Assembly (NCBI GenBank): GCA_028289345.1 | Contig: JANQQL010000018.1 | Location: 22,030 to 86,029 of the forward strand | Direction of reading: 5' to 3' | DNA length: 64,000 nt | Source: Planctomycetota bacterium | GTDB taxonomy: Bacteria > Planctomycetota > B15-G4 > SIAN01 | Shown: in pieces, positions 34,568-44,500 of the stretch | How positions within the stretch are numbered: the first letter of the stretch is position 1 | Layout: each line of letters begins with the position of its first letter | The notes under the pieces: generated by a model | The model's input: the letters and a program-made list of their open reading frames with translations, nothing else | Databases searched by the model: none | Told to the model about the DNA's origin: nothing | Translations under genes and position numbers: made by a program

Positions 34568-36859
34568 CTAGGGCAAAGCCAAGTCCTCGGCGATTTCACC
34601 GGCAACGGCGCGAATCTGGGATGCGGTCAGTCGATCGAGTTGCTGCAGCAGATTGGAGTCGCGTCGGAGCATGGGAAAACGCTCGGGCTCCCGGTCCAAG
34701 ATCTCGACAAAACGCTCCATCAACTCTTCGTAGCCCGTGGCGTGAGGGCTTTCCCCTCCTCGCGAACGAGGCAGGTAGTCGGCACACGTGGCCAGCCCGA
34801 GGTGAGGATTGCGGCCCCGCAGGATCGCGGCACATTGGGCGCGCATCTCCAACCAGGCTTCGATCTTCGCGACCGAAAACCCCTTCCTGACGAACGCCCC
34901 TAGGACTTGCCACAACCCAGTTTTGGAGGAGAAGAATTCATGGGCATCGTTCAGATGAGCGATCTCATGGACGAGGACCTGCTCGACGAGATCTTCGAAA
35001 TACGAAGAGCCCTGGGATTCGGCTCGCCGGTTGGCGTGCCAGCGGAGGCGAAACGCCACCTCGGCAGGCTCTTTCAGCGAGCGTCGGGAGGTCTGATCAT
35101 CGGCGGGAGACAACGGCTCCGCAAAAATCCGCCCGGCCTCGGCGTCCCATTTCTTCAGGTCGACCTGCACCCGCTGGGCTTCGGCGTCGATCTGTCCCAC
35201 ATCCACATAAGCGAAGCGATGCAGTGCTGCGCCTGTGAGCTGGGCATTCTGGAAGTGCAGGTAGGACGGAACACGCACGCCCTCGACGAACGCGAGATGA
35301 GCGTTCTGGGGACCGGCCCGGTCAAAGTGAAGAGCGGGAAGCATCATCAGTTCTGGCGGCGACCCCACCCGCCGACCCACGATCAACAATCGTCCGCGCT
35401 CGAAGAAGTGTCGGGCGAACGGCCCCCCCGTCTGTGGATCGGGATCGAGCATTGCACCGAGAGGCCCGAAGGAAACCTGTTCTGCGCCCGCGACGAGGTC
35501 GATTCCAAGCGACTCTTTGGTGACCATCGAGAGCTGACCACGAAACTCTTCTAGGCTCAACCGGTCCGCACCGGATTGGAACTCGTGGTAGCGTTGCTTG
35601 GCCAGGGTTTCCCACTCCGCCTCGAGCCTTAGCTGCCCGCGGGTGTCGGCCAAGAATTGCTCCAGCTCGGCGTCGACAACTTCGAGGGACCGGACAACGA
35701 TCAGCGCCTCCTGGGCCATGCCCATGCGTCGCAGCAAGCGCGCAAACCGCAGACGGGCTTCCGCGCTCGACTCGGACTGAGCTGACGTCGCCAAGGCCTG
35801 CGCCCGGCGAAACACCTCGCAGTCGAAGCCGATTCCCGAAAGTCCGTCGTACCGATTCTCTTCGTTTTCGAGCGCTTCGATCCAACGTCCCGCTTGAAAC
35901 AACAGTCGACGCCGGAGCTGATGTTCCGCCAAACTCAAGGAAGGAAGCTTGGAGGCCATCTGCAGGGCCAGGGCCGCATCCCCTGATGCACTGGCAACAT
36001 GCATCAGCAAGCGATGCAGCGAAGGATGGGACAAATCACTCGCGGACTGCAGCATCCGCAACAACCAAACCGCCTGAGAAGAGGTTCCGGAATGAAGAAA
36101 GCGAGCGAGCAGTTGATCACACAGCACGGCGTTCCCGGGAGAACGGGCCACTGACTGCCCGAGGACTCGCAGGGCCTTTTCCGTGTTTCCGAGGCTGCCA
36201 TGGGTTTCCGCCAAGAGCCGCAACCGGTACTCGTCCTGCGGATCCCCGTCCGACTCGGTCAGCCGGCCAAAAGCCGAAATGAAGTCGGCCGCGCGTAGCT
36301 CAAGCTGAACGGCACCCAGCACCAACTCGCGATGTTCGGGAAACCAGCGTAGTCCCGCTTCGAAGTGCCGACGAGCCTCCGCCACCTCCCCTCGAGCCAA
36401 GGCCAGGTGCCCGAGACCGAGAAACGGCCAGGGACTCCTGGGTTCGAGGCGAAGTGCTTCCTCGAACGCTCGCTCTTGGCGGCCGACGTCGGAGTGAAGC
36501 CTGCCCCACAGGTAGAGAACTCGACTGTCCCTAGGCGCGTCGTCGCGCAGCCGGCGATAGAGCTGCAACAACTCTCCTCGGCGTCGTTCGGCAAGCCCGA
36601 GGTTCTGAATTTGGCGATGGGCTGCGACGAATCGTGGCTCGAGTTCGACGGCGGTCCCCCACTCCCGCTTGGCATTCTCCAGATTGCCGAGCCAAAGCTC
36701 TCGCAACCCGGCTTGATAGGCCTCCGCCGCGGCGGGACTGGGCGCGGGCTCGAGTCGAGCCGCGGGACTGGTGCACGCCGACAAGGCCACTCCCCAAGTG
36801 AGCAGGGCGGCTCGAGCGATCCGGCGAAACTGCGCGGTTTCCGAAATAGAGATTGCCAT
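34568..36859 (-). CDS. TPR lipoprotein with C-terminal HEXXH (zincin-like) domain
   Basis: 763 residues. ATG 36859 gives a signal peptide ending in LSAC (Cys29 or so). Residues about 40-400 are tetratricopeptide-like helical repeats (AKREWGTAVELEPRFVAAH, FEEALRLEPRSPWPFLGLGH, RRHFEAGLRWFPEHRELVL). The C-terminal 300 residues carry VLVHEIAHLNDAHEF, the HEXXH zinc motif. About 30 residues on, EAWLEMRAQ could supply a glutamate ligand as in gluzincins. This suggests a periplasmic or outer-membrane metallopeptidase on a TPR scaffold; I do not recognise a named family. ATG 36961 is a possible earlier start. Confidence 0.72.
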   Translation of the reverse strand: MAISISETAQFRRIARAALLTWGVALSACTSPAARLEPAPSPAAAEAYQAGLRELWLGNLENAKREWGTAVELEPRFVAAHRQIQNLGLAERRRGELLQLYRRLRDDAPRDSRVLYLWGRLHSDVGRQERAFEEALRLEPRSPWPFLGLGHLALARGEVAEARRHFEAGLRWFPEHRELVLGAVQLELRAADFISAFGRLTESDGDPQDEYRLRLLAETHGSLGNTEKALRVLGQSVARSPGNAVLCDQLLARFLHSGTSSQAVWLLRMLQSASDLSHPSLHRLLMHVASASGDAALALQMASKLPSLSLAEHQLRRRLLFQAGRWIEALENEENRYDGLSGIGFDCEVFRRAQALATSAQSESSAEARLRFARLLRRMGMAQEALIVVRSLEVVDAELEQFLADTRGQLRLEAEWETLAKQRYHEFQSGADRLSLEEFRGQLSMVTKESLGIDLVAGAEQVSFGPLGAMLDPDPQTGGPFARHFFERGRLLIVGRRVGSPPELMMLPALHFDRAGPQNAHLAFVEGVRVPSYLHFQNAQLTGAALHRFAYVDVGQIDAEAQRVQVDLKKWDAEAGRIFAEPLSPADDQTSRRSLKEPAEVAFRLRWHANRRAESQGSSYFEDLVEQVLVHEIAHLNDAHEFFSSKTGLWQVLGAFVRKGFSVAKIEAWLEMRAQCAAILRGRNPHLGLATCADYLPRSRGGESPHATGYEELMERFVEILDREPERFPMLRRDSNLLQQLDRLTASQIRAVAGEIAEDLALP

Positions 36860-37136
36860 CAACGGGCGGCCTCGAGGGGTCCGACCTTGGACAGAAGCAT
36901 CCTCGGAACTCTTCCATCGGCTGGCGAGGTGCGCAGAAGCAGGAACGCGAAAAGTGCGCATTCAGAGCAATTCTCGGCGAGTTTCCATGACCAATCGTTC
37001 AGGGAGACCCCAATATCCATAAAGTTAATTCCCAAAACACCTTACGCACATTTGGTCAATGTTAGGGTGCACTCTTGTTCAGAAACTCCGGCGAGCGAGC
37101 CCCGCAGCCAAGCCCGATGCAAACGTCGACAATAAT

Positions 37137-37169
37137 CTCGTAAGTAACCTCAAATCAAACACTTACGAG
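37137..37169. repeat. 9-bp perfect inverted repeat
   Basis: CTCGTAAGT at 37137-37145 and ACTTACGAG at 37161-37169 are exact inverted copies 15 bp apart, in AT-rich sequence. It could be a regulator-binding dyad or part of an RNA structure. Centre-to-centre spacing is 24 bp, a little over two helical turns. Confidence 0.4.
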
Positions 37170-37340
37170 TGAGTCGACGAATCAAATGGAAGAAACGGTA
37201 CACCGGTTGCATTACCTTTTGACCTCAAGGGTTTTTCGGGTCTTGCATCGATAGGGTGCAAGAAGAAGTACAAGAAGGAAAAGAAAAACAAGGTAGGGTC
37301 GATCGTCCTGGCTGGATAGGCCTTACCGCTCTGGAACATC

Positions 37341-37377
37341 GGGCGGCTTCCGGGGGGAGGCCGCCCTACTCTTTTCT
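37341..37377 (+). terminator. Strong intrinsic terminator, plus strand
   Basis: GGGCGGCTTCC (37341-37351) pairs with GGAGGCCGCCC (37356-37366), 11 pairs with one G-U, around a GGGG loop. TACTCTTTTCT follows. The minus-strand side has no T-run, so the element is directional. The nearest upstream plus-strand gene ends at 34545, with an opposing gene between. Confidence 0.75.
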
Positions 37378-37763
37378 AGAGCTCCCCGAGAATGTCGCCG
37401 GTCCCAGCCGCCTCTCCCACATCCCCCGGGGGATGAATTCACCGGCATCCGACTTGGAGCACCACCGCGTTGTCCACGAAGTGCGGGGGGCGGGAATCCC
37501 TCGGACCGGACTCGCTGCCCCCTCTGGGTTGCCGCTCGCTCCGAACAGCGTCTGGCATTGCCAAACGACGGACCGTCCCGAGCGGCATCGAGGACACCCG
37601 AAAGACAATGGGAGCATCGACGGATGAGAATCTCAGCTCCCGGTGATTTGCCCGACCGTGGCGACAGGAGCGTTTCGACAGAGCCCTTGAAGTGAGGCCC
37701 TCGGAGATCAGCCGTTTGGAGACGGAACAGAACGAGAAGCGACGGCGGCGCCCGGTCACGAAA

Positions 37764-37860
37764 TGGCGGGAGCGCATGGGAATCGAACCCACCTAGGACC
37801 TTTGGAGGGCCCCACAACGGATTTGAAGTCCGTGCGGCACACCAGCACCGATCCGCTCCC
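37764..37860 (-). tRNA. selC: tRNA-Sec (anticodon TCA)
   Basis: 97 nt including an encoded CCA. The anticodon loop CTTCAAA has anticodon TCA, which reads UGA. Features that set selenocysteine tRNA apart are present: a 6-bp D stem (CGGTGC/GTGCCG with loop TGGT), a long variable arm (GGGCC/GGTCC), and an acceptor plus T-arm of bacterial 8+5 layout. T arm: GTGGG, TTCGATT, CCCAT. The acceptor has seven good pairs (GGGAGCG/CGCTCCC); the eighth is G opposite G. It serves the UGA-containing formate dehydrogenase at 6207-9026. selA, selB and selD are not in the window. Confidence 0.95.
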
Positions 37861-37872
37861 GGCGAGTCGATC

Positions 37873-37878
37873 ATTGTA
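37873..37878 (-). promoter_or_regulatory. Candidate -10 box for selC
   Basis: On the minus strand TACAAT (5 of 6 matches to TATAAT) ends 12 bp before the tRNA 5' end, a normal distance for a tRNA promoter. I find no good -35 box at 16-18 bp. The 59-bp gap also has to hold the start region of the divergent cysteine desulfurase gene. Confidence 0.4.
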
Positions 37879-37919
37879 GCCGAACGTCGCAGCCCGCTGA
37901 GGTCTCGTAAACTGCACTC

Positions 37920-39071
37920 ATGGATTCCACGATCTATCTCGACAACGCGGCGACCACCCGGGCCCACCCGGAGGTGGTCGAAACCATGGTCCAGGCGTTG
38001 GGCGACGGCTTCGGCAATCCGTCGGCGCGTCACGGCCGGGGGATTCAAGCCCGGCGACGGCTGGAAGATGCTCGCGAAACCATCGCTCACTACGCTGGCA
38101 TTGCACCGGAAGGGGTGGTCTTCACGTCCGGGGGTACCGAAGCGAACAATCTCGCCGCTCGCGGCTTTCCGATGCGCTCCGGGACCCAACGAATCTTGAC
38201 AAGCGCTGCGGAACACCCGTCCTTGCGGCGACCGCTTCAGGCCCGAACGGATGGTGTGGTCGAACTGGTGAATCTGACGCCCCACGGCACCATGGACCTG
38301 GACGATCTGGAAGGCCGTCTCGACGAAGACGTCGGGCTGGTCGCGACTTTCGAAGGTCAGAACGAAATCGGCTGCCGACAGCCAGTGAACGAGATCTCGA
38401 AACGGGTCCGGCTCCAGGCTCCCCGCGCGTTCCTTCACTTGGACTCGGTCCAAGCGTTCGGCAAACCAGGCGCACCCCCGTTCGATCCAGGGATCTCTAG
38501 TGCCTCGATCTCGGGGCACAAGATTCACGGTCCCCAGGGAACCGGCGCGTTACTCCTGAACACACGCTCCACGCCGGCGTCGCTGCTGCTCGGAGGAGGC
38601 CAAGAAAGTGATCAGCGCAGTGGCACGGAAAACCTTCCCGGCATTCTCGGACTTGCCAAAGCGGTGGAGCTTCTGGCTCAACGCACCCGAAGCGATGACG
38701 AAGCTTGGCAACGGCGGCGCGAACGATTCGAGGAACAACTTCGGCAGAGCATCTCCGGACTGCACATCTTGGCCCACGACGCCCCGCGCCTGCCCCACAT
38801 CGTGGCTGTCGTGATCCCCGGGACTCTGGCAGAAGTCGTGCTCCACCACCTGGAGCAAGAGGGCGTGTTGGCTTCCGCGGGCGCGGCCTGCCAAGCAAGC
38901 AAGAGTCAGCTGAGCCCGGCCTTGGTCGCCATGGGAATGCCCCCGGAGAACATTCGCGGCACCTTGCGTCTCAGCCTCTCCCGCCAGACCACGGACGAAG
39001 AACTCGATCACGTTGTGGCGTGTCTTCCCGGCATCGTCGACAAGCTTCGCTCCCTGGGAGCGATTCGATGA
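37920..39071 (+). CDS. Cysteine desulfurase paired with ThiI (NifS/NifZ type)
   Basis: 383 residues, PLP-dependent aminotransferase fold V. It removes sulfur from cysteine as an enzyme persulfide. Motifs: DNAATTRAHPEV at the start, GGTEANN (cofactor binding), SISGHKIHGPQG with PLP Lys201, and the active-site loop ASAGAACQASKSQ with Cys324. It overlaps thiI by ATGA. In Bacillus subtilis the dedicated desulfurase NifZ is likewise encoded beside a short ThiI, so sulfur supply for tRNA 4-thiouridine is the likely job. It is also 59 bp from divergent selC; such enzymes can release selenium from selenocysteine, so a role in selenium supply is possible but unproven. Confidence 0.88.
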   Translation: MDSTIYLDNAATTRAHPEVVETMVQALGDGFGNPSARHGRGIQARRRLEDARETIAHYAGIAPEGVVFTSGGTEANNLAARGFPMRSGTQRILTSAAEHPSLRRPLQARTDGVVELVNLTPHGTMDLDDLEGRLDEDVGLVATFEGQNEIGCRQPVNEISKRVRLQAPRAFLHLDSVQAFGKPGAPPFDPGISSASISGHKIHGPQGTGALLLNTRSTPASLLLGGGQESDQRSGTENLPGILGLAKAVELLAQRTRSDDEAWQRRRERFEEQLRQSISGLHILAHDAPRLPHIVAVVIPGTLAEVVLHHLEQEGVLASAGAACQASKSQLSPALVAMGMPPENIRGTLRLSLSRQTTDEELDHVVACLPGIVDKLRSLGAIR

Positions 39072-40273
39072 GCTTCGATGCCGTGCTGGTGAGGTTCGCC
39101 GAACTCGGCTTGAAGGGAGCGAACCGTCCGCTGTTCGAGCGAGCTCTTCGCCAGAATCTGAAGAAGGCTCTGCGACCCTGGTCGAACTTCGAACTCCTAC
39201 CGGTTCGCGGACGGCTGCTGGTGCTTGCGGAACACCCCGAGCGCATCCTGCAACCGTTGACCAAGGTCTGCGGGGTCAAGACCATCTCCCCCACTTGGCG
39301 AGTGGAGTCCAAACTGGACGCCATGGCCGAGCAAGTGCGTCAGGTGTTTCGACGAGCCCGCGAAAGCGGAGCGAACACCGCGACGTTTCGGGTCACCACC
39401 CGGCGCGCAGAGAAGCGCTTCCCTTTGCGTTCCAACGATGTCAACCGAGAACTCGGCGCCGCAGTCTTGCACGAGTTTCCGGACACGCGGGTCCAACTGG
39501 AACATCCAGACCTGGAGATTGGTGTCGAGATTCGCACCGAAGGCACGTTCGTCTTTGCGGAGAAGATCCCCGGCCCCGGCGGGTTGCCGGTGGGAACCAC
39601 AGGACGCGCGCTCGGGCTTCTTTCCGGAGGGATCGACAGCCCCGTGGCTTGCGCTCTAGCCATGAAGCGGGGCCTGTGGCTGTCCCTCGCTTTCTTCCAT
39701 TCCCCGGAGTTCACCGGCGAGGGCCCACGCGAAAAAGTGCTGCGCTTGGCCAAGATCTTGGCCCCCTACCAACCTCACACGCGACTCTTCGTCGTTCCCT
39801 TCGGCCCGACCCAGGTTGGCATCAAAGAGCACTGTGCCGAGGAATATCGGACACTGCTGTACCGTCGAATCATGCACCGCATCGCAGAAAAACTCGCGGC
39901 CTCTGTTCACGCCAAAGCGTTGGTCACCGGAGATTCCCTCGGTCAAGTAGCGTCCCAGACTCTGGAAAACTTGCAAGTCACCGCGGCGGCCACCCACCTG
40001 CCGATCCTGCGTCCTTTGCTCACCTTCGACAAGGAAGAGACCATTCTCTTGGCGCAGCAACTCGGTACTTACGAGACCTCGGTACTGCGGGAACCCGATT
40101 GCTGCACCTTGTTTCAGCCTGCTCGGCCCAAGATTCGCGGGAGTCTGGTTGGTGCGGCGGCGCAGGAGCACTCGCTTCCGCTGTCCGACTGGGTCGATCA
40201 GTGCCTGTCCCACACCGAACGGATTGACTTGCTTCCGAACGGTCGGGTCAAAGAACAGCCGATGGTTGACTGA
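39068..40273 (+). CDS. thiI: tRNA 4-thiouridine synthetase ThiI (short form)
   Basis: 401 residues. It adenylates uridine 8 of tRNA and inserts sulfur. The N-terminal ferredoxin-like and THUMP regions are followed by the PP-loop SGGIDSP at 186-192. Conserved TGDSLGQVASQT and REPDCCTLF lie further on. The C-terminal rhodanese domain of the E. coli enzyme is absent, as in the short Bacillus form, which works with its own cysteine desulfurase. Here the desulfurase gene overlaps the start. The adaptor of an RND pump begins 4 bp after the stop, probably in the same transcript. Confidence 0.92.
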   Translation: MSFDAVLVRFAELGLKGANRPLFERALRQNLKKALRPWSNFELLPVRGRLLVLAEHPERILQPLTKVCGVKTISPTWRVESKLDAMAEQVRQVFRRARESGANTATFRVTTRRAEKRFPLRSNDVNRELGAAVLHEFPDTRVQLEHPDLEIGVEIRTEGTFVFAEKIPGPGGLPVGTTGRALGLLSGGIDSPVACALAMKRGLWLSLAFFHSPEFTGEGPREKVLRLAKILAPYQPHTRLFVVPFGPTQVGIKEHCAEEYRTLLYRRIMHRIAEKLAASVHAKALVTGDSLGQVASQTLENLQVTAAATHLPILRPLLTFDKEETILLAQQLGTYETSVLREPDCCTLFQPARPKIRGSLVGAAAQEHSLPLSDWVDQCLSHTERIDLLPNGRVKEQPMVD

Positions 40274-40277
40274 AGCA

Positions 40278-41507
40278 ATGCGCAATCTTCTCCAGGTAGT
40301 CCTGGTGGTAGCCATCGTGGCGATTGGCGCTTGGGCCAGTGTCATCGTTGGTCGGACGCCCCCTTCGCCCGAGCGTCCGCCGGTGCCTCCTCGGCCGGTC
40401 CAAGTGGCCGTGGCCACCGCGGAACGGGGAGATCTGCCGAGATCGATCCGTCTCCTCGGTGATCTGATGCCGGCTCGAATCACCACGCTTCGCGCCGAAG
40501 TGGCCGGAACTGTTCAAGAGGTGCAGGGCAACACTCTGGGACAAAGCCTGGGCGCCGACGAAGTCGTGGTCCGGATCGACCCCCGGGATTTCGAGATTGC
40601 TTTGGAGGAAGCCCAGGCGGCCGAGGAATCGGCTCGTCAGACCTGGAAAAGGCATTCGATTTCTCACGATGCCCTGGCCAAGGAAGTCGAGCTGGTGAGG
40701 CGCTTGTCGGAACTGGCCGACGCAGAAGTCCCACGCCTCGCCGAGCTCCTCGACGAGAGTTTGATCCGCCCGGCGGAGTACGAAGCGGCAGAGCAACACG
40801 CCGTGACTCAACGACGCTTGCTCGCGACCGAAGAAAAGAACCTGCGACTGCTCGAACAAGACATCCAAGTGGCCGCCTCCACGCGGAAGATGAATGCGGC
40901 GATCCGATCCCGAGCCGAACGCAATCTCGAAAAGACCGTCATCACCGTTCCGTATCCCTCAGCCCTTTCCACCCAGTTTGTGGAGGTGGGTGACCGAGTC
41001 GTAATCAACTCGCCGCTCGTGGAGATCCAGGACCTCGACACCCTGCGCGTCGAAGTGGCGGTTCCCTCTTCGCGCATCGGCTTGGTGGAACTGGGAGCGA
41101 AGGCCCAGGTGACCGAACGCGACGCGCTCCGCACTCACCAGGGGTCCGTGACCGAGATCGCTCCCCAGGCAGACACCCGAGACCGTACTTTTGCGGTCAT
41201 GGTCGCCATCCCCAATGAAGGCACGCCGTCTCTCCGACCGGGCCCACTGGTCGAGGTCTCGATTGAGCTGGCCCCGTTGCGCGATGTGTTGCGGGTGCCC
41301 GAGGCATCGCTCGCGTATCGGGAAGGGGAAACCGTGGTTTTCGCCTTAGACAATGAGCGACGGTTCACCAAGACCGCGGTTCGACTGCTGGAAACTGTCG
41401 GGAAATGGAGCGCCCTCGAAGCCGGGATCCCCGAAGGAACCCAAGTGGCCTCGGAGTCTCTCGACTTGCTGTTCGATGGAGCGATTTGGTTGGAGCCGAC
41501 GCCTTGA
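40278..41507 (+). CDS. RND efflux membrane-fusion (adaptor) protein
   Basis: 409 residues from ATG 40278; the open frame extends upstream into thiI, but that part is out of character. One N-terminal membrane segment (LLQVVLVVAIVAIGAWASVIV) is followed by a Pro-rich linker, a lipoyl-like half (LRAEVAGTVQEV), a coiled-coil hairpin (about 105-210, many Glu/Ala/Arg), and the barrel region (VVEIQDLDTLRVEVAVPSS pattern). It should link the pump encoded next to an outer-membrane channel. No TolC gene adjoins this pair, so a channel encoded elsewhere is needed. Confidence 0.85.
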   Translation: MRNLLQVVLVVAIVAIGAWASVIVGRTPPSPERPPVPPRPVQVAVATAERGDLPRSIRLLGDLMPARITTLRAEVAGTVQEVQGNTLGQSLGADEVVVRIDPRDFEIALEEAQAAEESARQTWKRHSISHDALAKEVELVRRLSELADAEVPRLAELLDESLIRPAEYEAAEQHAVTQRRLLATEEKNLRLLEQDIQVAASTRKMNAAIRSRAERNLEKTVITVPYPSALSTQFVEVGDRVVINSPLVEIQDLDTLRVEVAVPSSRIGLVELGAKAQVTERDALRTHQGSVTEIAPQADTRDRTFAVMVAIPNEGTPSLRPGPLVEVSIELAPLRDVLRVPEASLAYREGETVVFALDNERRFTKTAVRLLETVGKWSALEAGIPEGTQVASESLDLLFDGAIWLEPTP

Positions 41508-41571
41508 GCGCGGGTTCTCTCATGCAGCAACGCTCGGCACCAGACTCTCTCGTCGGAACGGGAGCGCGGCG

Positions 41572-44500
41572 ATGAACCCGGGTCGCTGGGGAATCGAGCG
41601 TTCGGTCCTGGTGAACTTGGTGGTCCTCCTTGTGATCGGTGGCGGCATCGTGGCGTTCCTCCGCCTGCCGCGGGAGATCTTTCCGAGCTTCTCGGACAAT
41701 CAGATCTCGGTGGTCACCGAATTCCCGGGCGCGTCTCCCGCGGAAGTCGAGCTCCTGGTCACGGCCAACATCGAAGAAGAGCTGGCCGACATTCGCGGCA
41801 TCGAAGAAATCACATCGCTCTCTTCCGAAGGACTCTCCCGCGTCACCCTGCATCTCGAAGAGACGGCGCCTCCGATCGGACGAGTGATCGACGATGTGGA
41901 AGCCGCCATCGACACCATCGACCATTTCCCCGACGACGTGGAAGAGTCTGTGGTTTCCGAAAATCAGACTCGATTCCCCGTGTTGAGCGTTTCCTTGTTC
42001 GGCGACCTTGACCCCAAAGTCATGCGGCGTCTGGCGGACGATGTCGAGGACGCGCTGCGGCTGATCCCGGGAGTCTCCCAGGTCGTTGCCGCCGGGGTTC
42101 CCGATCCGATCATTTGGGTGGAGGTCGACGAAGACCGCCTGCGTGAGTTCGAGCTGTCCCTGACGGACCTGGAGAACGCCCTGCGTGCCCGCAACCTGAA
42201 CGCCCCGGGAGGCAGCCTGATCACCGACCAGGGATCGATTCTGGTGCGAACTCTCGGCGAATTCGGTGGTGCGGAAGATCTACTGAGCCTGCCACTCCGT
42301 TCCGGAATCTCTGGCCGTGAAGTCACTCTGGGGCGACTGGCCAGCGTGCGCGAAGGCTTCGAGGATCCTCCCCGCACGATCGGCTTTGCCCAGGGGCGCC
42401 GCGCTCTGAAGATCACGGTGTTCAAAGACGAAACCGGCGACGCCTTGGACATCTCCGATGCAGTCGTCAAATTCTGCGACGACTATCGAGCAACCCTCCC
42501 GGCAGGAGTGGATTTGATCTCTCACGGAGACCTTTCCGTCTACGTCCGCAATCGGCTACGCACCATGAACTCGACCGCGGTGCTCGCTCTGAGCCTGGTG
42601 TTGGCCACCCTGTGCCTGTTTCTCAGTGGGCGCATTGCTCTGCTCGCCACGATCGGCATCCCCGTCGCTTTCTTTGGCGCCGCGCTGGCATTCTCTCCCC
42701 TGGGCATCAACTTCAGCATGATCGCGATGTTTGCGTTCATCATCGTCCTGGGGATGGTGGTCGATGATGCGATCGTGCTGTGCGAGAACGTCTATCGCCA
42801 CTGGGAGGAGGGAAAGTCTCCGAAAGAAGCAGCCATCGAGGGGACCAAGGAAGTCGCCGCTCCGGTGACTTGCACGATTCTGACCACGGTCGCGGCGTTC
42901 CTTCCCATGTTGATGGTTTCGGGAGAGATCGGAGAATACACCTGGGTGATCAGCGTGGTCGTCTCCATCACCCTGGTGGTCTCGCTCTTCGAAGCCCTGC
43001 TCGCGCTTCCCGTGCACTTCTATCACTTGATGGAATGGCTTCCCGCCCGCCGCCATCGACGGGCTCCCATGGCCTGGACGCTGGAGTGGCTATCCAAGCA
43101 GTTCCCACGACTCTTGACCCCGGTTCTCCGTTGGCGATATGTGGCTCTGGCCACCTTGCTGGCCGTGAGCATGGTGATCTGGTCCCTCGGCGGGCGCTAC
43201 GTCAAGTTCGAGCTGTTTGGGGAAGTCGAATCGAAACAGTTCTTCGTCAACTTCGAATCCTCACCATCGACTCGTATCGAGGAGATGGCGACGCGCATCC
43301 GCCCGGCACAGGAGTTGGTCGCAAGCCTCCCCAACGAGGAGATCGAATCCTACAACACCAACGTCGGCATCCTGTTCCACGACGTCAAGCGCTTCGAAAC
43401 CGGACCGCATCGTGGCCAGATTTTCGTCGACTTGAAAGAAGGAGGCGCACGCAGCCGCGATAGTGAAACGATCATCAATCACTTGCGCGATGAACTGCGC
43501 GACTTGCCGGGCATGCGCAAAGTGCAGGTGCTCCGTCCCCAGGCGGGCCCCGCCGTCCCGGCCATCGAGATCGGCGTCGAAGGGGAGTCGTTCGCAGGCC
43601 TGTCCCGAGTCGCGGACGAGGTTCAAGACCGGCTCAAACGCATCGACGGGGTGCGAGACGTGCGGAGCGATTTCGAGCTCGGCAAAGAAGAACTCCAGCT
43701 GACCCTGAGGCCCGAGGCCGAAGCGATGGGGCTGACCGTCGCGTCCTTGGCTCGCCAGGTCCGTTCGCGTTACCTGTATGCGGAAGCGTCCCACGTCCAC
43801 CGCTCGCGAGATGCCCCCGAAATCCGCGTCCGGCTTCCCGAACATCAACGCGATCACGCGGCCCATGTGCCCGCCACTTGGATTCGACTTCCGACCGGAA
43901 ACGACGTGCCCCTGGAGGAGTTGGTCCAGATCGACCGGCAACGCGGCCCGTCGACCATTTCCCGGACGGATCAGCGTCGGACGGTGACGGTGCTCGCCGA
44001 CGTGAACCGCAAGAAAGCCAATCCCCAAGCAGTCGTCGCTGAGCTCCGTGAAGAGTTTCCTCGGCTCGAGAGCGAAAACCCAGGAGTTCGACTCAAGGTC
44101 AAGGGCGAGTCTCTGGAACTCGACCAGTCCGTGGTCGATCTTCTCAATGCCGTGGCTGTGGCGATGGCCGCGATCTACGTGCTCCTCGCGGCTCTGTTCC
44201 GCTCCTACTTCCAACCATTGATCGTGATGGCGGTCATCCCCTTTGCCCTGGACGGCATCATTCTGGGACACCTGGCCCAGGGGAAAGACGCCACCATGCT
44301 GTCCATGCTCGGCTTTCTGGCGCTGGTGGGAATCGTGGTGAACGACTCGTTGGTGCTGGTGTCCTTCATCAATGACCGCCGTCGCCAAGGGAAAGACGCG
44401 TGGTCGGCGGTGATCGAAGGCGCCTCGTTGCGCGTACGGCCCATCCTGCTGACTTCGATCACGACCATTATTGGACTGATTCCTTTGGCGTTCTTCGCCT

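Larger units (their letters stand above)
36860..37763. other. 904-bp intergenic region between the TPR gene and selC
   Basis: The first 470 bp are noticeably more AT-rich than the rest of the window. They hold a 9-bp inverted repeat (37137-37169) and an intrinsic terminator pointing rightward (37341-37377). No plus-strand gene lies upstream to use that terminator, so a short transcript may start here. A Lys-rich stretch (reading CKKKYKKEKKNK at about 37257) lacks a start codon in frame. From 37380 to selC I see nothing recognisable. Confidence 0.55.

Noticed and set aside
37256..37627. Plus-strand 123-codon frame starting GTG
   Set aside because: It runs straight through the intrinsic terminator at 37341-37377 and has no family features.
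37439..37792. Minus-strand 117-codon frame
   Set aside because: It starts inside the tRNA-Sec gene and has no recognisable features.
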